From Scylla paramamosain (lineage: Eukaryota > Arthropoda > Malacostraca > Decapoda > Portunidae), in assembly GCF_035594125.1 (NCBI RefSeq), contig NC_087186.1, positions 1,157,728-1,221,727 on the forward strand: DNA of 64,000 nucleotides. Reading direction: 5' to 3'. Positions 1 to 54,892 of this stretch are shown here, piece by piece (position 1 is the first letter of the stretch; every line of letters begins with the position of its first letter). Below the pieces are notes generated by a model, which was not told where the DNA came from, ran no database searches, and was given only the letters and a program-made list of their open reading frames with translations. The position numbers were made by a program, and so were the translations under genes.

Positions 1-502
1 GTTCCACTCATACTGCTCTTCTAGACAGGGTGGAATCAAAAGCTTTTCGTCTCATCAACTCCTCTCCTCTAACTGACTGTCTTCAGCCTCTCTCTCACCG
101 CCGCAATGTTACATATCTAGCTGTCTTCTACCGCTATTTTCATGCTAACTGCTCTTCTGATCTTGCTAACTGCATGCCTCCCCCCCTTCCGCGGCCTCGC
201 TGCACAAGACTTTCTTCTTTCTCTCACCCCTATTCTGTCCACCTCTCTAACGCAAGAGTTAACCAGTATTCTCAATCATTCATCCCTTTCTCTGGTAAAC
301 TCTGGAACTCCCTGCCTGCTTCTGTATTTCCACCTTCCTATGACTTGAATTCCTTCAAGAGGGAGGTTTCAAGACACTTATCCACTAATTTTTGACCACT
401 GCCTTGACCCTTTTAAGGGACTGCCATTTCAGTGGGCATTTTTTTTATTGATTTTTGTTGCCCTTGGCCAGTGTCCTTCTTACATAAAAAAAAAAAAAAA
501 AA
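1..502 (+). mobile_element. Family A non-LTR retrotransposon, 3' end fragment (copy A1)
   Basis: The reading frame at 30-395 encodes the C-terminal domain that follows the reverse transcriptase in this family, ending in the signature GKLWNSLPASVF, then a 3' UTR and a poly-A tail at 485-502. The same domain recurs in at least seven other copies here with about 90 percent identity by eye. The left side runs off the window, so the 5' extent is unknown. The A tail directly joins the minus-strand family B fragment, so A1 probably inserted into family B. The exact clade (Jockey, I or CR1 type) was not resolved. Confidence 0.85.
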
Positions 503-2290
503 CCTTATTTTAAAATCTTAACAAGTTCGTCAGGCAAGAATTCCCCTTCGTGAAGCCATGCTGTGACTGATTATCAAGTTGTGTTTGTCTAAATGCTCCT
601 TAATGTTCTTCACTGTTATTGACTCCATTAATTTACCTGCAACAGACGTTAAAGTTTTATCTCCTTTCTTGAAGATGATTACTACATTAACCTGCCTTCA
701 CATTACTAGTACCTCACCTGACTCAAGTGATTCCCTAAAGACAGTAACTAACGATTCACTATTCATCTCTTTCCATTCCCTAAATACCCTGGGATATATT
801 TTATCTGGTGACTTGAACTTTTCAGCCTTTCTATCTCCTGTTTCACTATCTCCTTAGTTATGCAATATCTAACAGCTTCTCATTCTCTTCTGCTCCAAAC
901 TTCTCCTCACTATTCGACATTTCCTGCATGTTTTCCTGGGTGAATACAGTTAAAAAATACTCGTTCAGAATCTTACTAATATCCTCTCCGGAACTAACCA
1001 GCTCCCCATCTGCTGTCTTTAATGGATCTATTGTTTCCCTATTTTTCGTCTTATATACCTGATAAAATCCCTTGTGGTCCGTTCTAGCCTTAATGGATAC
1101 CTTTAATTCATAATTGTTTTTAGCTTTCCTCGTTAACCCCCAGACTAACTAATTCATTATCTTGTGGCCTTAAAACCTATTCCCCTGCCTTTAGTCTCTT
1201 ATATATATTTCTCTTCCGTCCTATGCAGTGTTTTAACCTAACACCCATCCATTTAGGGTAATTTTTCTGTGATATTAGTGCTCTATAAGGGATGTTTGTC
1301 AACTGTCCTGTATGTAATTTATCAACGAAATATTTATACGTCTCATTTACATTCACTTTTATTCTATTTATCTTGGCCCCTTCCGTCCTCTCCGCTCCAT
1401 CTTCTTCTATTCGCCTCAACCTCATCTCAACCTCCGACATACTCACACATATCTCCCTCCCTCCCACTTTTCCGACCCTTCCGTTCCCTTCTCCCCTTCT
1501 CCTGTCCTTCACCCTCACACCTCACCTCATATCCCTCACCCTGCCTTATCTCTCTTAACCCCTTCCTTGACCTTACCTCTCCCTGTGTCCGTTGCCAGTC
1601 AACTCCTTTGAAGTATCTTTTTAATCCTTCAAAATCTGCCTCCTAAAGTTAGGTATTTTACAGGTGTTTTTATTTCTAAAATTTTCCTCCCATTCTAATT
1701 TGTATCTAATTTCACAATGGCCACTTTTACCTAGCTGTCCTCCACCCTTTACCTGAGTGACATCTTCCTCCTTGTTAGTTAAAATTCAATCTAGAATATC
1801 AGTCCCACTTGTGGGTTGTAAGATTACCTGTTTAAAAAAAAACTGTCCTGAATTACCTTAAGAAATTCTTCTGCTTCACTGTTACCCACCATCAGGCTCT
1901 AGTCGATATTCCTAAAATTAAAATCTCCCACCACACATACCTGATTGTAACTGCCTGCTCTAATTATTTCTTGCCATAGTGAGGTGTTAATTTCCTTTGT
2001 GCTGTTCGGTGGCTTGTACACTACTCCCAGTACTACTGACTGTGATCCTTATCTAATATCTACCCATATCGACTCTGTTTTGCTGTTTTTATTTTATTAT
2101 TAATACAACATTTTAACGTGTCCCTAACGTGCAGCGCAACGCCTCCTTCTCTCCTGTTTTCCTTGTCTTTATAGAATAGTGTATAACCATCTATCTTAAC
2201 CTCTGGATTAAATACTTTTCCTGACATATCTAACCGAGTTTCTGTTAAAACAATGATAAGAAGGTTCTTTACACACGCCATTCTTTTCCG
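503..2290 (-). mobile_element. Family B CR1/L2-like non-LTR fragment (copy B1): endonuclease to N-terminal RT
   Basis: Read on the minus strand, 2281-2060 encodes an APE-type endonuclease start with the TETRLD-type motif. The stretch 1518-1177 encodes the linker (YKYFVDKLHTGQL), also found in copy B2 at 17070-17230. Near 600-520 the frame gives the RT-domain signature SQHGFTKG. Stops and frameshifts occur throughout, so it is a relic. It is truncated inside the RT, where copy A1 meets it. Clade assignment rests on the linker and RT motifs only. Confidence 0.75.
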
Positions 2291-2656
2291 CTGTCTTCTC
2301 GGAAGTCAATACATTCGTGTGAGCACTGAAAACTTCATAAAAATTTAATCGGAATAACAACCTAAAACTCGCAAGACTAACTCACCAGCTCATTTACCCG
2401 CCGCCTGTCCCTTCTTCTCTTTTTTTACTTTCCTCTCTCTTCTTTCGTCTTGTTTCAAACCTTCCTCCCTGTCACCTCCCCTCCCCGTTATCTGTCATAG
2501 ACAAGGGACTAGGGAGTGATACCTCGCTTTCTCTCTCTCTCACTCACTTATTTTCACTTCATCTTTTCTCAGTCTCTCATTCACGCATACGTATTTTTTT
2601 TTTTCATTTTTAGTCTCATAGTCTCATTATATTTAACAAGACTTTTCTTATTTTCA

Positions 2657-2745
<89 letters not shown>

Positions 2746-3090
2746 TATGGGGATTTACGTTATGTATATGCGTGATGCATACAGTAGGTAAATGTGAAGT
2801 GTACTCGTGAAAGCAATGCGAAACTCGGGATGGTAAAAAGTTAGGACAAGGCGTGAAGCTCAGGAGGGTAATGTATATATTTGTTGTGTTATCTCAAATG
2901 CAGTAGTGAAAATGTACTTTAGAAATTTTTTTATTTTTATTTTTATTTTTATTTATTTATTTATTTATTTTTATTGTGAAATTTTTCATTTTATTTTCTG
3001 GTTCCCTAAAACCAAATAATTATTTTCCATAGGTTCTTCAGTCGCCACAACGCACATTTGCCATAACAAACGCTACATTGGAACAAATCG
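2291..3090. other. No gene seen; low-complexity intergenic stretch
   Basis: AT-rich sequence with the (GA)n tract at 2657-2740 and an A/T-rich pentamer-like run near 2930-3000. No convincing coding region or RNA gene was recognised. Confidence 0.6.
2657..2740. repeat. (GA)n microsatellite
   Basis: Uninterrupted GA dinucleotide repeat of about 84 bp. Confidence 0.97.
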
Positions 3091-4545
3091 AATACTGCTT
3101 ATGCTGTCACTCTCTCCTCTCCGTTAGGATCCTCCGATCACAATCTCATAACTTTTATCTTTTCCTATCGCTCCAGTCCCTCCTCAGGATCTCCCGAAGC
3201 AGAGGTGCCTCTGGCGTTTTGCCTGTGCTAGTTGGGGGGGACCTGAGTAGGTATTTTGTTGATTTTCCTTAAAATGGCAACTGCTTCCATATCAGAGTCC
3301 CGTTTCTGTGTGCCGAGCACAAAATAAAGATGATAGTGTCTAGCATGGAGGCGTACATTTGTCACTTTTTTCTTCGACCTAAACCTTCCAAACCTTGGTT
3401 TAACACAGCTTGTTCTCGTGATATATATAATAGAGAGGTGGCCCACAAACGGTACTTAAGCCTTCCATTACCTGAATCTCATGCACTTTATATTTCTGCC
3501 TGGAACCATGCAAAGTCTCTTCACCAACTAGTCAAAAATTCCTTTATTAACAGAAAGTGTCAAAATCTTTCAAAATATAACTCCCCTCTTGACTTCTGGC
3601 ATCTAGCCAAAAGTATCTCCAATAACTTTGCTTCTTCTTTCCCTCCTTTATTTCAACCAAATGACACCACTGCTATCACATGTTTCTAAAGCTGAACTCT
3701 TCGCTCAGACCTTTGCTAAAAACTCTACCTTGCATGATTCTGGGCTTGTTCCTCCCGGGCTTGTTTCTCCCTCTCCTCCACCCTCAGACTACTTCATGCT
3801 ACCTATTAAAATTCTTCACAATAATGTTTTCCATGCCCTTGCTGGCCTAAACCCTTGGAAGGCTTATGGACCTGATGGGGTCCCTCCTATTGTTCTCCGG
3901 AACTGTGCCTCCGTGCTTGCACCTTGCCTAGTCAAACTCTTTCAGCACTGTCTGTCAACATCTACCTTTCCTTCTTGCTGAAAGTTTGCCTACATTCAGC
4001 CTGTTCCTAAAGGGTGACCGTTCTAATCCCTCAAACTACCGTTCTATTGCCTTAATTTCCTGCCTATCTAAAGTTTTTGAATCTATCCTCAACAGGAAGA
4101 TTCTTAAACATCTATCACTTCACAACCTTATATCTGATCCCCAGTTTGGGTTCCGTCAAGGCCGCTCTAATGATGATCTGGTTTTCCTTACTAAGTGCTG
4201 GTTATCCTCTTTTAGAAACTTTGGTGAAACTTTTGCTGTTGCCTTGGATACATCAAAAGCTTTTGATAGAGTCTGGCACAAAGCTTTGATTTCTAAACTA
4301 CCCTCCTAAGACTTCTATCTTTCTCTCTGTAACTTCATCTCAAGTTTCCTTTCTGACCGTTCCATTGCTGCTGTGGTAGACGGTCACTCTTCTTCTCCTA
4401 AATCTATTAACAGTGGTATTCTTAAGGGTTCTGTCCTATCACCAACTCTCTTCTTATTATTCATGAATGACCTTCTAAACCAAACTTCTTGTCCTATCCA
4501 CTCCTACGCTGATGATAACACCCTGCACTTTTCCATGTCTTTTAA
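3091..4545 (+). mobile_element. Family A copy A2, 5' part (outer, interrupted copy)
   Basis: Encodes the C-terminal end of the endonuclease, the linker (3330-3689) and the RT up to the catalytic YADD region (3986-4540). It is 5'-truncated inside the endonuclease and carries frameshifts and stops, for example at 3979 and 4306. The frame stops just after the YADD block at 4545, exactly where the minus-strand copy A3 begins. It resumes at about 7683, so 3091-4545 and 7683-8600 are one insertion split by another. Confidence 0.85.
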
Positions 4546-7500
4546 TTTTTATTTTTTTTTTATGTAGGAAGGACACTGGCCAAGGGCAACAAAAATTCAA
4601 TAAAAAATATATGCCCACTAAAATGCCAGTCCCATAAAAGGGTCAAAGCAGTGGTCAAAAAATGATGAATAAGTGTCTTGAAACCTCCCTCTTAAAGGAA
4701 TTCAAGTCAGAGGAAGGTGGAAATACAGAAGCAGGCAGGGAGTTCCAGAGTTTACCAGAGAAAGGGATGAATGATTGAGAATACTGGTTAACTATTGCAT
4801 TAGAGAGGTGGACAGAATAGGGGTGAGAGTAAGAAGAAAGTCTTGTGTAGCGAGGCCGCGGAAGGAGGGGAGGCATGCAGATAGCAAGATCAGAAGAGCA
4901 GTTAGCATGAAAATAGCGGTAAAAGACAGTTAGATATGCAACATTGCGGCGGTGAGAGAGAGGTTGAAGACAGTCAGTTAGAGGAGAGGAATTGATGAGA
5001 CGAAAAGCTTTTGATTCCACCCTGTCTAGAAGAGGAATATGAGTGGAACCTCCCCAGACATGTGAAGCATACTCCATACATGGACGGATAAGGCCCTTGT
5101 ACAGAGTTAGCAGCTGGTGGGGTGAGAAAAACTGGCGGAGACGTCTCAGAACGCCTAACTTCATAGAAGCTGTTTCAGCTAGAGATGAGATATGAATTTT
5201 CCAGTTCAGATTAAAAGTAAAGGACAGACCGAGGATGTTCTGTGTAGAAGAGGGGGACAGTTGAGTGTCATTGAAGAAGAGAGGATAGTTGTCTGGAAGG
5301 TTGTGTCGAGTTGATAGATGGAGGAATTGAGTTTTTGAGGCATTGAACAATACCAAGTTTGCTTAGCCCCAGTCAGAAATTTTAGAAAGATTATAAGTCA
5401 AGCGTTCTGTGGCTTCCCTGCGTGATATGTTTACCTCCTGAAGGGTTGGACGTCTATGAAAAGACGTGAAAAAGTGCAGGGTGGTATCATCAGCGTAGGA
5501 GTGGATAGGACAAGAAGTTTGGTTTAGAAAATCATTAATGAATAATAAGAAGAGAGTGGGTGACAGGACAGAACCCTGAGGAACACCACTGTTAATAGGT
5601 TTAGGAGAACAGTGACCGTCATCAGAAAAAAGTTTCACCAAAATCTCTAAAAGAAGATGACCAAGACTCAGTAAGGAAAGCCAGAAGATCACCAGTAGAG
5701 CGGCCTTGACGGAACCCATACTGGCGATCAGATAGAAGGTTGTAAAGTGATAGATGTTTAAGAATCTTCCTGTTGAGGATAGATTCAAAAACTTTAGATA
5801 GGCAGAAAATTAAAGCAATAGGACGGTAGTTTGAGGGATTAGAACGGTTACCCTTTTTAGGAACATGTTGAATGTAGGCAAACTTCCAGCAAGAAGGAAA
5901 GGTACATGTTGACAGACAGAGCTGAAAGAGTTGAACTAGGCAAGGCGCAAGCATAGAGGCACAGTTTCGGAGAACATTAGGAGGGACCCCATCAGGTCCA
6001 TAAGCCTTCCGAGGGTTTAGGCCAGCGAGGGCATGGAAAACATCATTGCGAAGAATTTTAATACGTGCATGAAGTAGTCAGAGAGTGGAGGAGAGGGAGG
6101 AACAAGCCCAGAATCGTCCAAGGTAGAGTTTTTAGCAAAGCTTTCAGCGAAGAGTTCAGCTTTAGAAATAGATATGATAGCAGTGGTGCCATCTAGTTGA
6201 AATAGAGGAGGGAAAGAAGAAGCAAAGTTATTGGAGATATTTTTGGCTAGATGCCAGAAATCACGAGGGGAGTTAGATCTTGAAAGGTTTTGACATTTTC
6301 TGTTAATGAAGGAGTTTTTGGCTAGTTGGAGAACAGACTTGGCATGGTTCCGGGAAGAAATATAAAGTGCATGAGATTCTGGTGATGGAAGGCTTAAGTA
6401 CCTTTTGTGGGCCACCTCTCTATCATGTATAGCACGAGAACAAGCTGTGTTAAACCAAGGTTTAGAAGGTTTAGGACGAGAAAAAGAGTGAGGAATGTAC
6501 GCTTCTATGCCAGACACTATCACCTCTGTTATGCGCTCAGCACACAAAGACGGGTCTCTGACACGGAAGCAGTAATCATTCCAAGGAAAATCAGCAAAAT
6601 ACCTCCTCAGGTTCCCTTAACTAGCAGAGGCAAAACGCCAGAGACACCTTTGCTTGGGGGGATCCTGAGGAGGGATTGTAACGATAGGACAAGATAAAGA
6701 TATGAGATTGTGATCGGAGGAACCCAACGGAGAAGAAAGGGTGACAGCATAAGCAGAAGGATTAGAGGTCAGGAAAAGTCAAGAATTTTGGGCGTATCTC
6801 CAAGACGGTCAGGAATACGAGTAGGGGTCTGCACCCATTGCTCTAGGTCATGGAGGATAGCAAAGTTGTAGGCTAGTTCACCAGGATGGTCAGTGAAGGG
6901 AGAGGAAAGCCAAAGCTGGTGGTGAACATTGAAGTCTCTAAGAATGGATATCTCTGCAAAAGGGAAGACGGTCAGAATGTGCTCCACTTTGGAAGTTAAG
7001 TAGTCAAAGAATTTCTTATAGTCAGAGGAGTTAGGTGAGAGGTATACAGTACAGACAAATTTAGTATGGGAGTGACTTTGTAGTCGTAGCCAGATGATAA
7101 AAACCTGGAAATATTCAAGAGCGTGGGCACGAGAGGAGGTTGCGCACATAAACGCAGGATCCTGCTTTGGATCGAAAATGAGGATAGAGAAAGTAGGAGG
7201 GAACAGAAAAGGGGCTACTGTCAGTTGCCTCACACACCTAGGTTTCAGTGAGGAAAAGAAGATGAGGTTTAGAAGAGGAGAGGTGGTGTTCTACAGATTG
7301 AAAATTAGATCTTAGACCGCGAATGTTGCAGAAATTAATGAAGAAAAAGTTGAGGGGGGGTGTCAAGACACTTAGTGTCGTCGACAGAAAGGCAGTCCGA
7401 CCTGGGGACATTTATGGTCCCTTCCCCAGATGGGGACTCCGAGGCTGGTGTAGGAGTCGCCATTATGATTTTTAAAATTTTTGAGTGAAGGGTGTGTTTG

Positions 7501-7675
7501 TTATTAGGTGCTTGTAGTTTTGTGTGGAGGAAGAGAGTTGTGTTTAGAGGGCAGGCTGTGACTGCCCCCTTGTGTTGTGATAAACAAAGGGAAACGTTCA
7601 GTGAGGTCACAGCTGGGTTTAATGATAAGTTTACAGCACCCTCACTGGGAGTAATTGTCGTTTCGGCAGGTGTTT
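4546..7675 (-). mobile_element. Family A copy A3, near full-length, inserted inside A2
   Basis: On the minus strand it carries a 5' UTR (7675-7464), a start region matching copies A5 and A7 (about 7463), APE endonuclease (7430-6770), linker (6700-6017), RT (5954-5363), C-terminal domain (5356-4655), 3' UTR and a T-rich tail (4543-4562). About 3.1 kb in total. It is dead: several frameshifts, and an internal deletion near 5630 that removes RT block A (the DISKAFDR catalytic region). The 5' UTR start matches the 5' start of A5 at 28119, supporting a full-length insertion. Confidence 0.88.
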
Positions 7676-7682
7676 ACTGCCT

Positions 7683-8742
<1,060 letters not shown>

Positions 8743-10566
8743 ATGACAATAATAATAATAAAATCAATGGATTATTGGTTTGTGTTGTGATTTGCATGTA
8801 AATTTTAGAACTATATTAAAGAGTAATTAAGGTTAATATGGTACAAACTAAGTATTAGTTTCTACTGTGAATAAATTGGGAATTAGATGTGTGCGGATTC
8901 TTGGTAGCTTTTGTTTCTGACGTTGAGGGTCGGGAACCAAGCTCTCTGTTTGACCCCTGTCGTGAGTTGTAGTCGCCCAACAGTCGCCACCCAGACGCCA
9001 CTATCATTACAAGTCCTGTTAAGACATATTCTTGCCACTCTACCATTATTACTTTGTTAAATTCGCAAAAGTTAAAAAGAATTTAGAAGCTCGGAAACAT
9101 TGGATATTCTCAAGGAAGCTGCCTTAGCTGCGAAAAGACGACCTACCACTGGCCCGTTGATTGCGGTTCACCACCCAGCCGTCACCTACCTCTCAGTCAC
9201 GTATACTACAGCTAAGTTATCAGTTATTTATGATTATATTTAGCGATGGTTTGTGATTGTGTGTTAGCTAGGATACCATAGGATGACTGATAAGTCTAAA
9301 AAAGTTCCCACAAAGTATGAGTTCATTTATTTTTTAAATATTTTGATAAACTGTCTTCTTCAGTGAAAATTTATTACTTGTGAGGGCAGTTTGTTGAAAC
9401 ATCTGGGGGATAAAAGATCTCTATCTTCTTACTGCTTTTCTCACTACCACAATCTCTGTGCAATGTAGCTTTTGACAGACAAAAAAAAAATAAACATGCT
9501 ATTCAGACACAAAATGCTGAGGCAGCAATAACAATTTTAGAGTATTATTGTACACTGCTCAAAATACGTCTCAGAAAAATCTCTTGTAGTTGAGGGTACT
9601 CTTAGTTCATTGAGAGCATTAGCAGAGCCAAAGGGGTGATTGTGGTTCCCTCTGGATCTCCACACAGCAAGGAAATTCATTCATCAGCTTGTCATTAGGT
9701 CTGTTATCGACAATGCTTATGGTCACGTCAATGAACACCCTGCACAGCAACTGTTACATGAACATTAATAATACTTTGTGTTAGTGTAGCCAATATAAAA
9801 TACACACCAATCTTACCAGCTGCCTAGTTTAAGTAGCATCTAGCTAGCGTAGGCAGTGCTGCAGTCTGATGGTAGACTGATAAGTATGCTTGAAAGCACT
9901 AATAAATGTAACAAAATAAAAATTTTGTAATTATACAGAGAACATCAGGTCCTACTTGAAAGCAGGCACTTATTAAAAAATAAAAAAATGTAAACAGGTG
10001 AAAAATACAATTCACAAGGAAACCAGCAACGAAAAAGTATGCAACTTACATCTTCCAATATTTAAAAAAATGAACATGATTTTATTATTCACATTATCAG
10101 TTGATTAGTTTTGCTCCTGATGACAAATCTTTAACCATATATTGATTGATGGAAGTCTGGGGTTTTTGAGGGATGAACAAATGTTCACCAAGCCAAGCTC
10201 TGCTAACAACCCCAATAGGTTTTATGAAGGGTTTTAGCCAAGTCTTTTTTTTTTTCTAACCTTAATTACCTAACCTATGAATTCATAACATAACGTTATT
10301 AAATCATACTGAAGGCGGGTAAATTTTTACAAAAGGACCAAACTGCATTTACTATGCATTTACATAAACTATGACATTCGTTATCGTTTTTAATGTTATA
10401 GATGATTTTGAGCATAAAACATGTCGAAAATACACCATTTTGCCTCTTGTCTCTCATCCCTCTATGATCTTGGGAACTTGTCAGGAAGTAGGCTTTATGG
10501 GTATGGAACATGAAAATGGCCATTTTAGGGTACTTGAATGGAAATAATAGCTTAAAAAAACGGCAA

Positions 10567-10672
10567 TCCTAACTAACCTAACCTGACCTAACGTAACATA
10601 AACTGATCTAATCTAACCAAACCTGACCTAACCTAACCTGACCTGACCCTGACCTAATCTAACCTACGTGCA
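10567..10672. repeat. Degenerate CCTAA block (interstitial telomere-like)
   Basis: About 100 bp of imperfect CTAAC/CTGAC pentamers. The arthropod telomere unit is TTAGG, whose complement is CCTAA, so this looks like a decayed interstitial telomeric stretch. Short CCTAA-like words also occur near 10258-10280. Confidence 0.65.
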
Positions 10673-10857
10673 TCACCTAACAAAAGTTCTCTATCATGGA
10701 AACTATTAATTTGCGACGAAAGCTTCAATGAAGTAAGTTTCTCAGTATCCATGAAAGTAATCAAAACCTATACTCCTAAATGTGTTTAGCGTTATGGTCC
10801 TCTCGTAAAATAATATTCTAAGGAGCAATTTTATAATAAAAAAAAAGTCCATAGGGG

Positions 10858-10963
<106 letters not shown>

Positions 10964-11954
10964 AAAAAAGTTCTCACTCAAGTAGTGCAGTACTTTCTTT
11001 TATGCTTGTTAGTGTGTAATTCTCCAAGAGCACATGAATTATGTTACAAACCGTATGAGCTACAATAGATGGCATGATGCCTGATAAAACTTCACTTGAG
11101 TATACTTATTCAGCGAGTTTATTGGTTGAATTCTTCAGTAATCAAAGTAGAGTGTACTTACCCGGTAGAGGGTTTCTTCACTCCTTTGTGCTTAACTTCG
11201 TGGTGACATTTAAGTTTCTGGTGAAATAACTTCCTGACGCCCACATGATACAGTTTGTAAGAGTTAAATCATGTCTTGGTTCTTATGGAAAACACTTTTC
11301 TCCATTTTTGGAACTTTTCTCGAGTTTTGACATTAGTTCCAAGTTTGACGAGGTTATCCTCTAATTGAACTTCGACATTACAAAATCCATTCATCAAAAC
11401 GAAGTGTATCACGTTAAAACTTAAAGATCCCTCGCTGCTGGTGGTGATGTATCGGTAGCTACCTTTCGGCTCAGTGACTTCTTTCACAACGAGTATGACA
11501 GAAAGGCAGCGACTGCTCGTTAAATTTACGCTCATATATGATGTCTGTATACCATGTAAGATAATATTTATGATACTGAGAGCTTATAGAGCTTAACAGG
11601 TAACTTATCCGAATAAATCAAGCAGCAGAAATGCCATGCCTGTGTGTGAGTTACTAGATACATTAAGGCATCACACCTTACAAAGTATAGCTAAACATTG
11701 CATTGTACTGCATCAGTTATCATTTAAGTTCTTTAGTGACTGCTAAAACATTATAATATTAACCTTTAAAGTAAGTATTTCATCCATGCATAGGAGAGGT
11801 ATGGTGTGTAATGACACTTAGCCTGGCTCAACTCGCTCGCTGATTGGTTCTAATTTCTCCCAATGTATATACTCTTCCAGGATAGGGAAAAAATGCCTCC
11901 TGGTCTTCCCGATCCACTCTGCGCCGCTTGCTCAACCAACGCACTGTTGCTCCC

Positions 11955-11955
<1 letters not shown>

Positions 11956-12022
<67 letters not shown>
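11956..12022. repeat. (CA)n microsatellite
   Basis: About 67 bp of CA repeat, 200 bp upstream of the first recognised ANK-cGLR exon. Confidence 0.97.
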
Positions 12023-12024
<2 letters not shown>

Positions 12025-12224
12025 CATACACACTCATACACAGAGGCCATAACAATATATACATGAGCATCAACGCATCGCCACAGCCACCAGTGAACAC
12101 TTCTGTCATCATCGAGGGAAACTTTCTGAAAACTGTGGCACTATTATATTATTACATCATATTATATTTTATAACTTTCGCTGCTGTACCATCAGCATCA
12201 TGGCTTCCCTTCTCTCTCCGGCAG

Positions 12225-51306
<39,082 letters not shown>

Positions 51307-52228
51307 CAGTTAATTGTGCCACGCATCGTAACGCCCCCCACTTACACAGGAACACAAGTCCTCGGTGCTCGATTTCCAGATTCAACAGTTTATTTAGCCA
51401 ATTACTTGTAAATCTGATATAAAGAAAATATAGATTTTCATGGGACGAGCCTTGTGAGGGAAAAATATTCTCTTAATAGGCTCTCATCTGTGTACACTTG
51501 TTGGCTCCTATAACATCACAGGCTGAATTATGTAATACTACAAACTGATGTAAATGTCACATATGGCCAGTAATTATTATAGTATAATATAATAGTCAAA
51601 TTGCATCACATATGGTGAAACAGGTTTTAGTTATATCTCTGAATTATTTGATTAATTGATTAAATCTAAATGGAAAGTCATATCTGTACATCTAAGTATC
51701 AAATGTAAGTGGTAATTGGTTAACACAAACCTTTAAGTTAAGGCTTATAAATTACTGGTATTCACTTGCAAACATCAGTGACATTAAGATAACAAATATT
51801 TTGTATAGGTTTATTAAGACAATGTATGAATTGGATGTATATTAGTCACCTTGACTCGATAAGATAATTAAATATGTTATTAAATCTAAATGGAATGTCA
51901 AATCTGTACATCCATATATCAAAAGTAAATGGTAATTGGTTAAAACAAACTGTTACATTAAGGACATCTGATATTAAAGAAAAAAAAAAAAACTCTCCCT
52001 AAACGACACTCAATTGCTATAAGTATGTTCATGTGTGGAAATCATAAGTTGCCTATTGTAAGTGGTAGGTTGTAGGTAGGTGTAGGAGAAAATAGGATTT
52101 TTTTTCTTTTTTCTTTATGTGATCTTAATAATCACAGTGGCCGCCGACTTAAGTGTATGAGCCCTGCACCCGCTTCTATTATAAATTTACATTGTAAACG
52201 AAAAACACAATGTTTCTGTATCTGCATA
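51307..52228. other. 3' flank / presumed 3' UTR of ANK-cGLR
   Basis: No gene. A block at 51655-51745 recurs at 51875-51965 (TAAATCTAAATGGAA word and following), offset by 220 bp. No canonical AATAAA was seen in the first 600 bp; an ATTAAA lies near 51972 just before a run of A. The end of the transcript is undetermined. Confidence 0.5.
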
Positions 52229-52238
52229 TGAAATAATG

Positions 52239-52329
<91 letters not shown>

Positions 52330-52360
52330 TAATAATAATAATAATAATAATAACAACAAC
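52229..52360. repeat. (TAA)n microsatellite, ending in AAC repeats
   Basis: About 120 bp TAA with a few changes. Confidence 0.95.
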
Positions 52361-52365
52361 AGATC

Positions 52366-53437
<1,072 letters not shown>

Positions 53438-53449
53438 AAAGGTTCACAG

Positions 53450-53890
53450 GTTGGTATTGAGTCCCGTTGAGATGTGAGGTGTCCCGTTTAAATTTTTAGT
53501 AAAGAACAGATCGAGGATGTTCATTATTGAAGAATGGGATATTTGAATGTCACTGAAGAAAAGCAGGTAGTTATTTGCAAGGTTGTGTCAAGTTGATAGA
53601 TGCTCTACCCCAATGCGAAATTTTAGGCAGATCAGATGTCATGCATTCTGTGGGTACTCTAAGTTAGTTGTTTAATTCATAAAGCGATAGACACGAAAGG
53701 ACATGGAAAAGTGCACATTATTATCAGTGTAAGAGTGGATAGAATAAGAGGATTCCTTTAAAAGATCATTGATGAATAATAGTAGGAGTGTGGTAACAGG
53801 TCAAAAACCTGAGGAACACAATTGTTAATAAACATAGGGGATGAACAGCAATAGAATGGTCAGAAATGAAACTTATGGAGAAGTTACAGA
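53450..53890 (-). mobile_element. Family A copy A11, eroded RT fragment
   Basis: Reversed, it covers the RT from before the YADD block to the start of the C-terminal domain, with many changes. Its 5' side is cut by the tail of copy A12 and its 3' side by the compound microsatellite. Confidence 0.65.
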
Positions 53891-53914
53891 GAAGAGGGCA
53901 GAAGACAGGAGGGC

Positions 53915-53961
53915 ATATTTTTTTTTTTTACGTAAGAGGGTCACTGGCCAAGGGACACAAA

Positions 53962-54039
<78 letters not shown>

Positions 54040-54780
54040 CAGAGAAATCCCACTAAGGCGCCAGTCCGAAAACAGACAGCCAAGAGAATCATCCAAAATT
54101 GATAAGAGTCTTGAAACTTTCCCCTTGAAAGAGTTCAAGTCATAGGAATGAGGAAATACAGAAGCAGGCAGAGTTTACCAGAAAAAAAAATAAAAAGTAT
54201 GAATGATTGAGAATACTGGTTAACTTAGAGAGGTGGACAGAATAAAGATGAGGGAAAGAAGAAAATTTTGTGCAGTGCAGCCATGGGAGGAGAGGAGGCA
54301 TACAGTTAGCAAGATCAGAAGAGAAATTAGCATAAAAATATCGGTAGGAAATAACAAGAGATGGAATATTGCGGTGATGAGAAAGAGGCTGAAAATAGTC
54401 AGTTAGAAGAGAGGAATTTATAAGACAAAAAACTTTTTGATTCCACCTTGCCTAAAATAGCAGTATGATTGAGCCCTCCCCTCCATGCATGTGAAGCACA
54501 CTCCATACATGGGCGGATAAGACCCCTATACAAAATAACCAGCTGGGGGTGAGAAAAACTGGCGAAGACGACTCAGAACGCCTAACTTCATAGAAACTGT
54601 CTTACCTAGAGATGATATGTGAAGTTTTCAGTTTACATTATAAGTAAAGGACACACCGAGGATGTTCAGTGTAGAATAGGGGGACAGTTGAGTGTCATTG
54701 AAGAAGAGGGATAGTTGTCTGGAAAGTTGCGTCAAGTTGTTAGATGGAGGAATTGGGTCTTTGATGCATTGAACAAGTAG
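53915..54780 (-). mobile_element. Family A copy A12, C-terminal part and 3' end
   Basis: Minus strand from the LNASK-type segment (54775) through the C-terminal domain to the 3' UTR and T-rich tail at about 53919-53930. A GA microsatellite (53967-54031) lies inside the 3' UTR. Confidence 0.75.
53967..54031. repeat. (GA)n microsatellite
   Basis: About 65 bp of GA repeat inside copy A12. Confidence 0.97.
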
Positions 54781-54786
54781 TAGGGA

Positions 54787-54892
54787 AAATGCCACCAGGG
54801 TCTCCTATCCTAAAATGGCATGCCACAGGGGTCCCCATTTCATGGGGGCCTCGTTGTTTGCCATTCTAGGATAGGGGACCCTGGTGGCATTT
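54787..54892. repeat. 34-bp-arm inverted repeat
   Basis: Arms 54787-54820 and 54859-54892 match at 32 of 34 positions around a 38-nt loop. The CCTAAAATGGCATGCCA word of the left arm recurs at about 55187-55203. Confidence 0.9.

Noticed and set aside
11269..11535. Minus-strand 88-codon frame as a gene
   Set aside because: Non-repetitive, but no recognised domain, splice context or partner exon; left as unassigned sequence.
11928..12224. Upstream extension of the first ANK exon through the CA repeat to an ATG at 11928
   Set aside because: It consists of His-Thr repeats and an AT-rich stretch, then a clear acceptor at 12224. The coding-like part begins at 12225.
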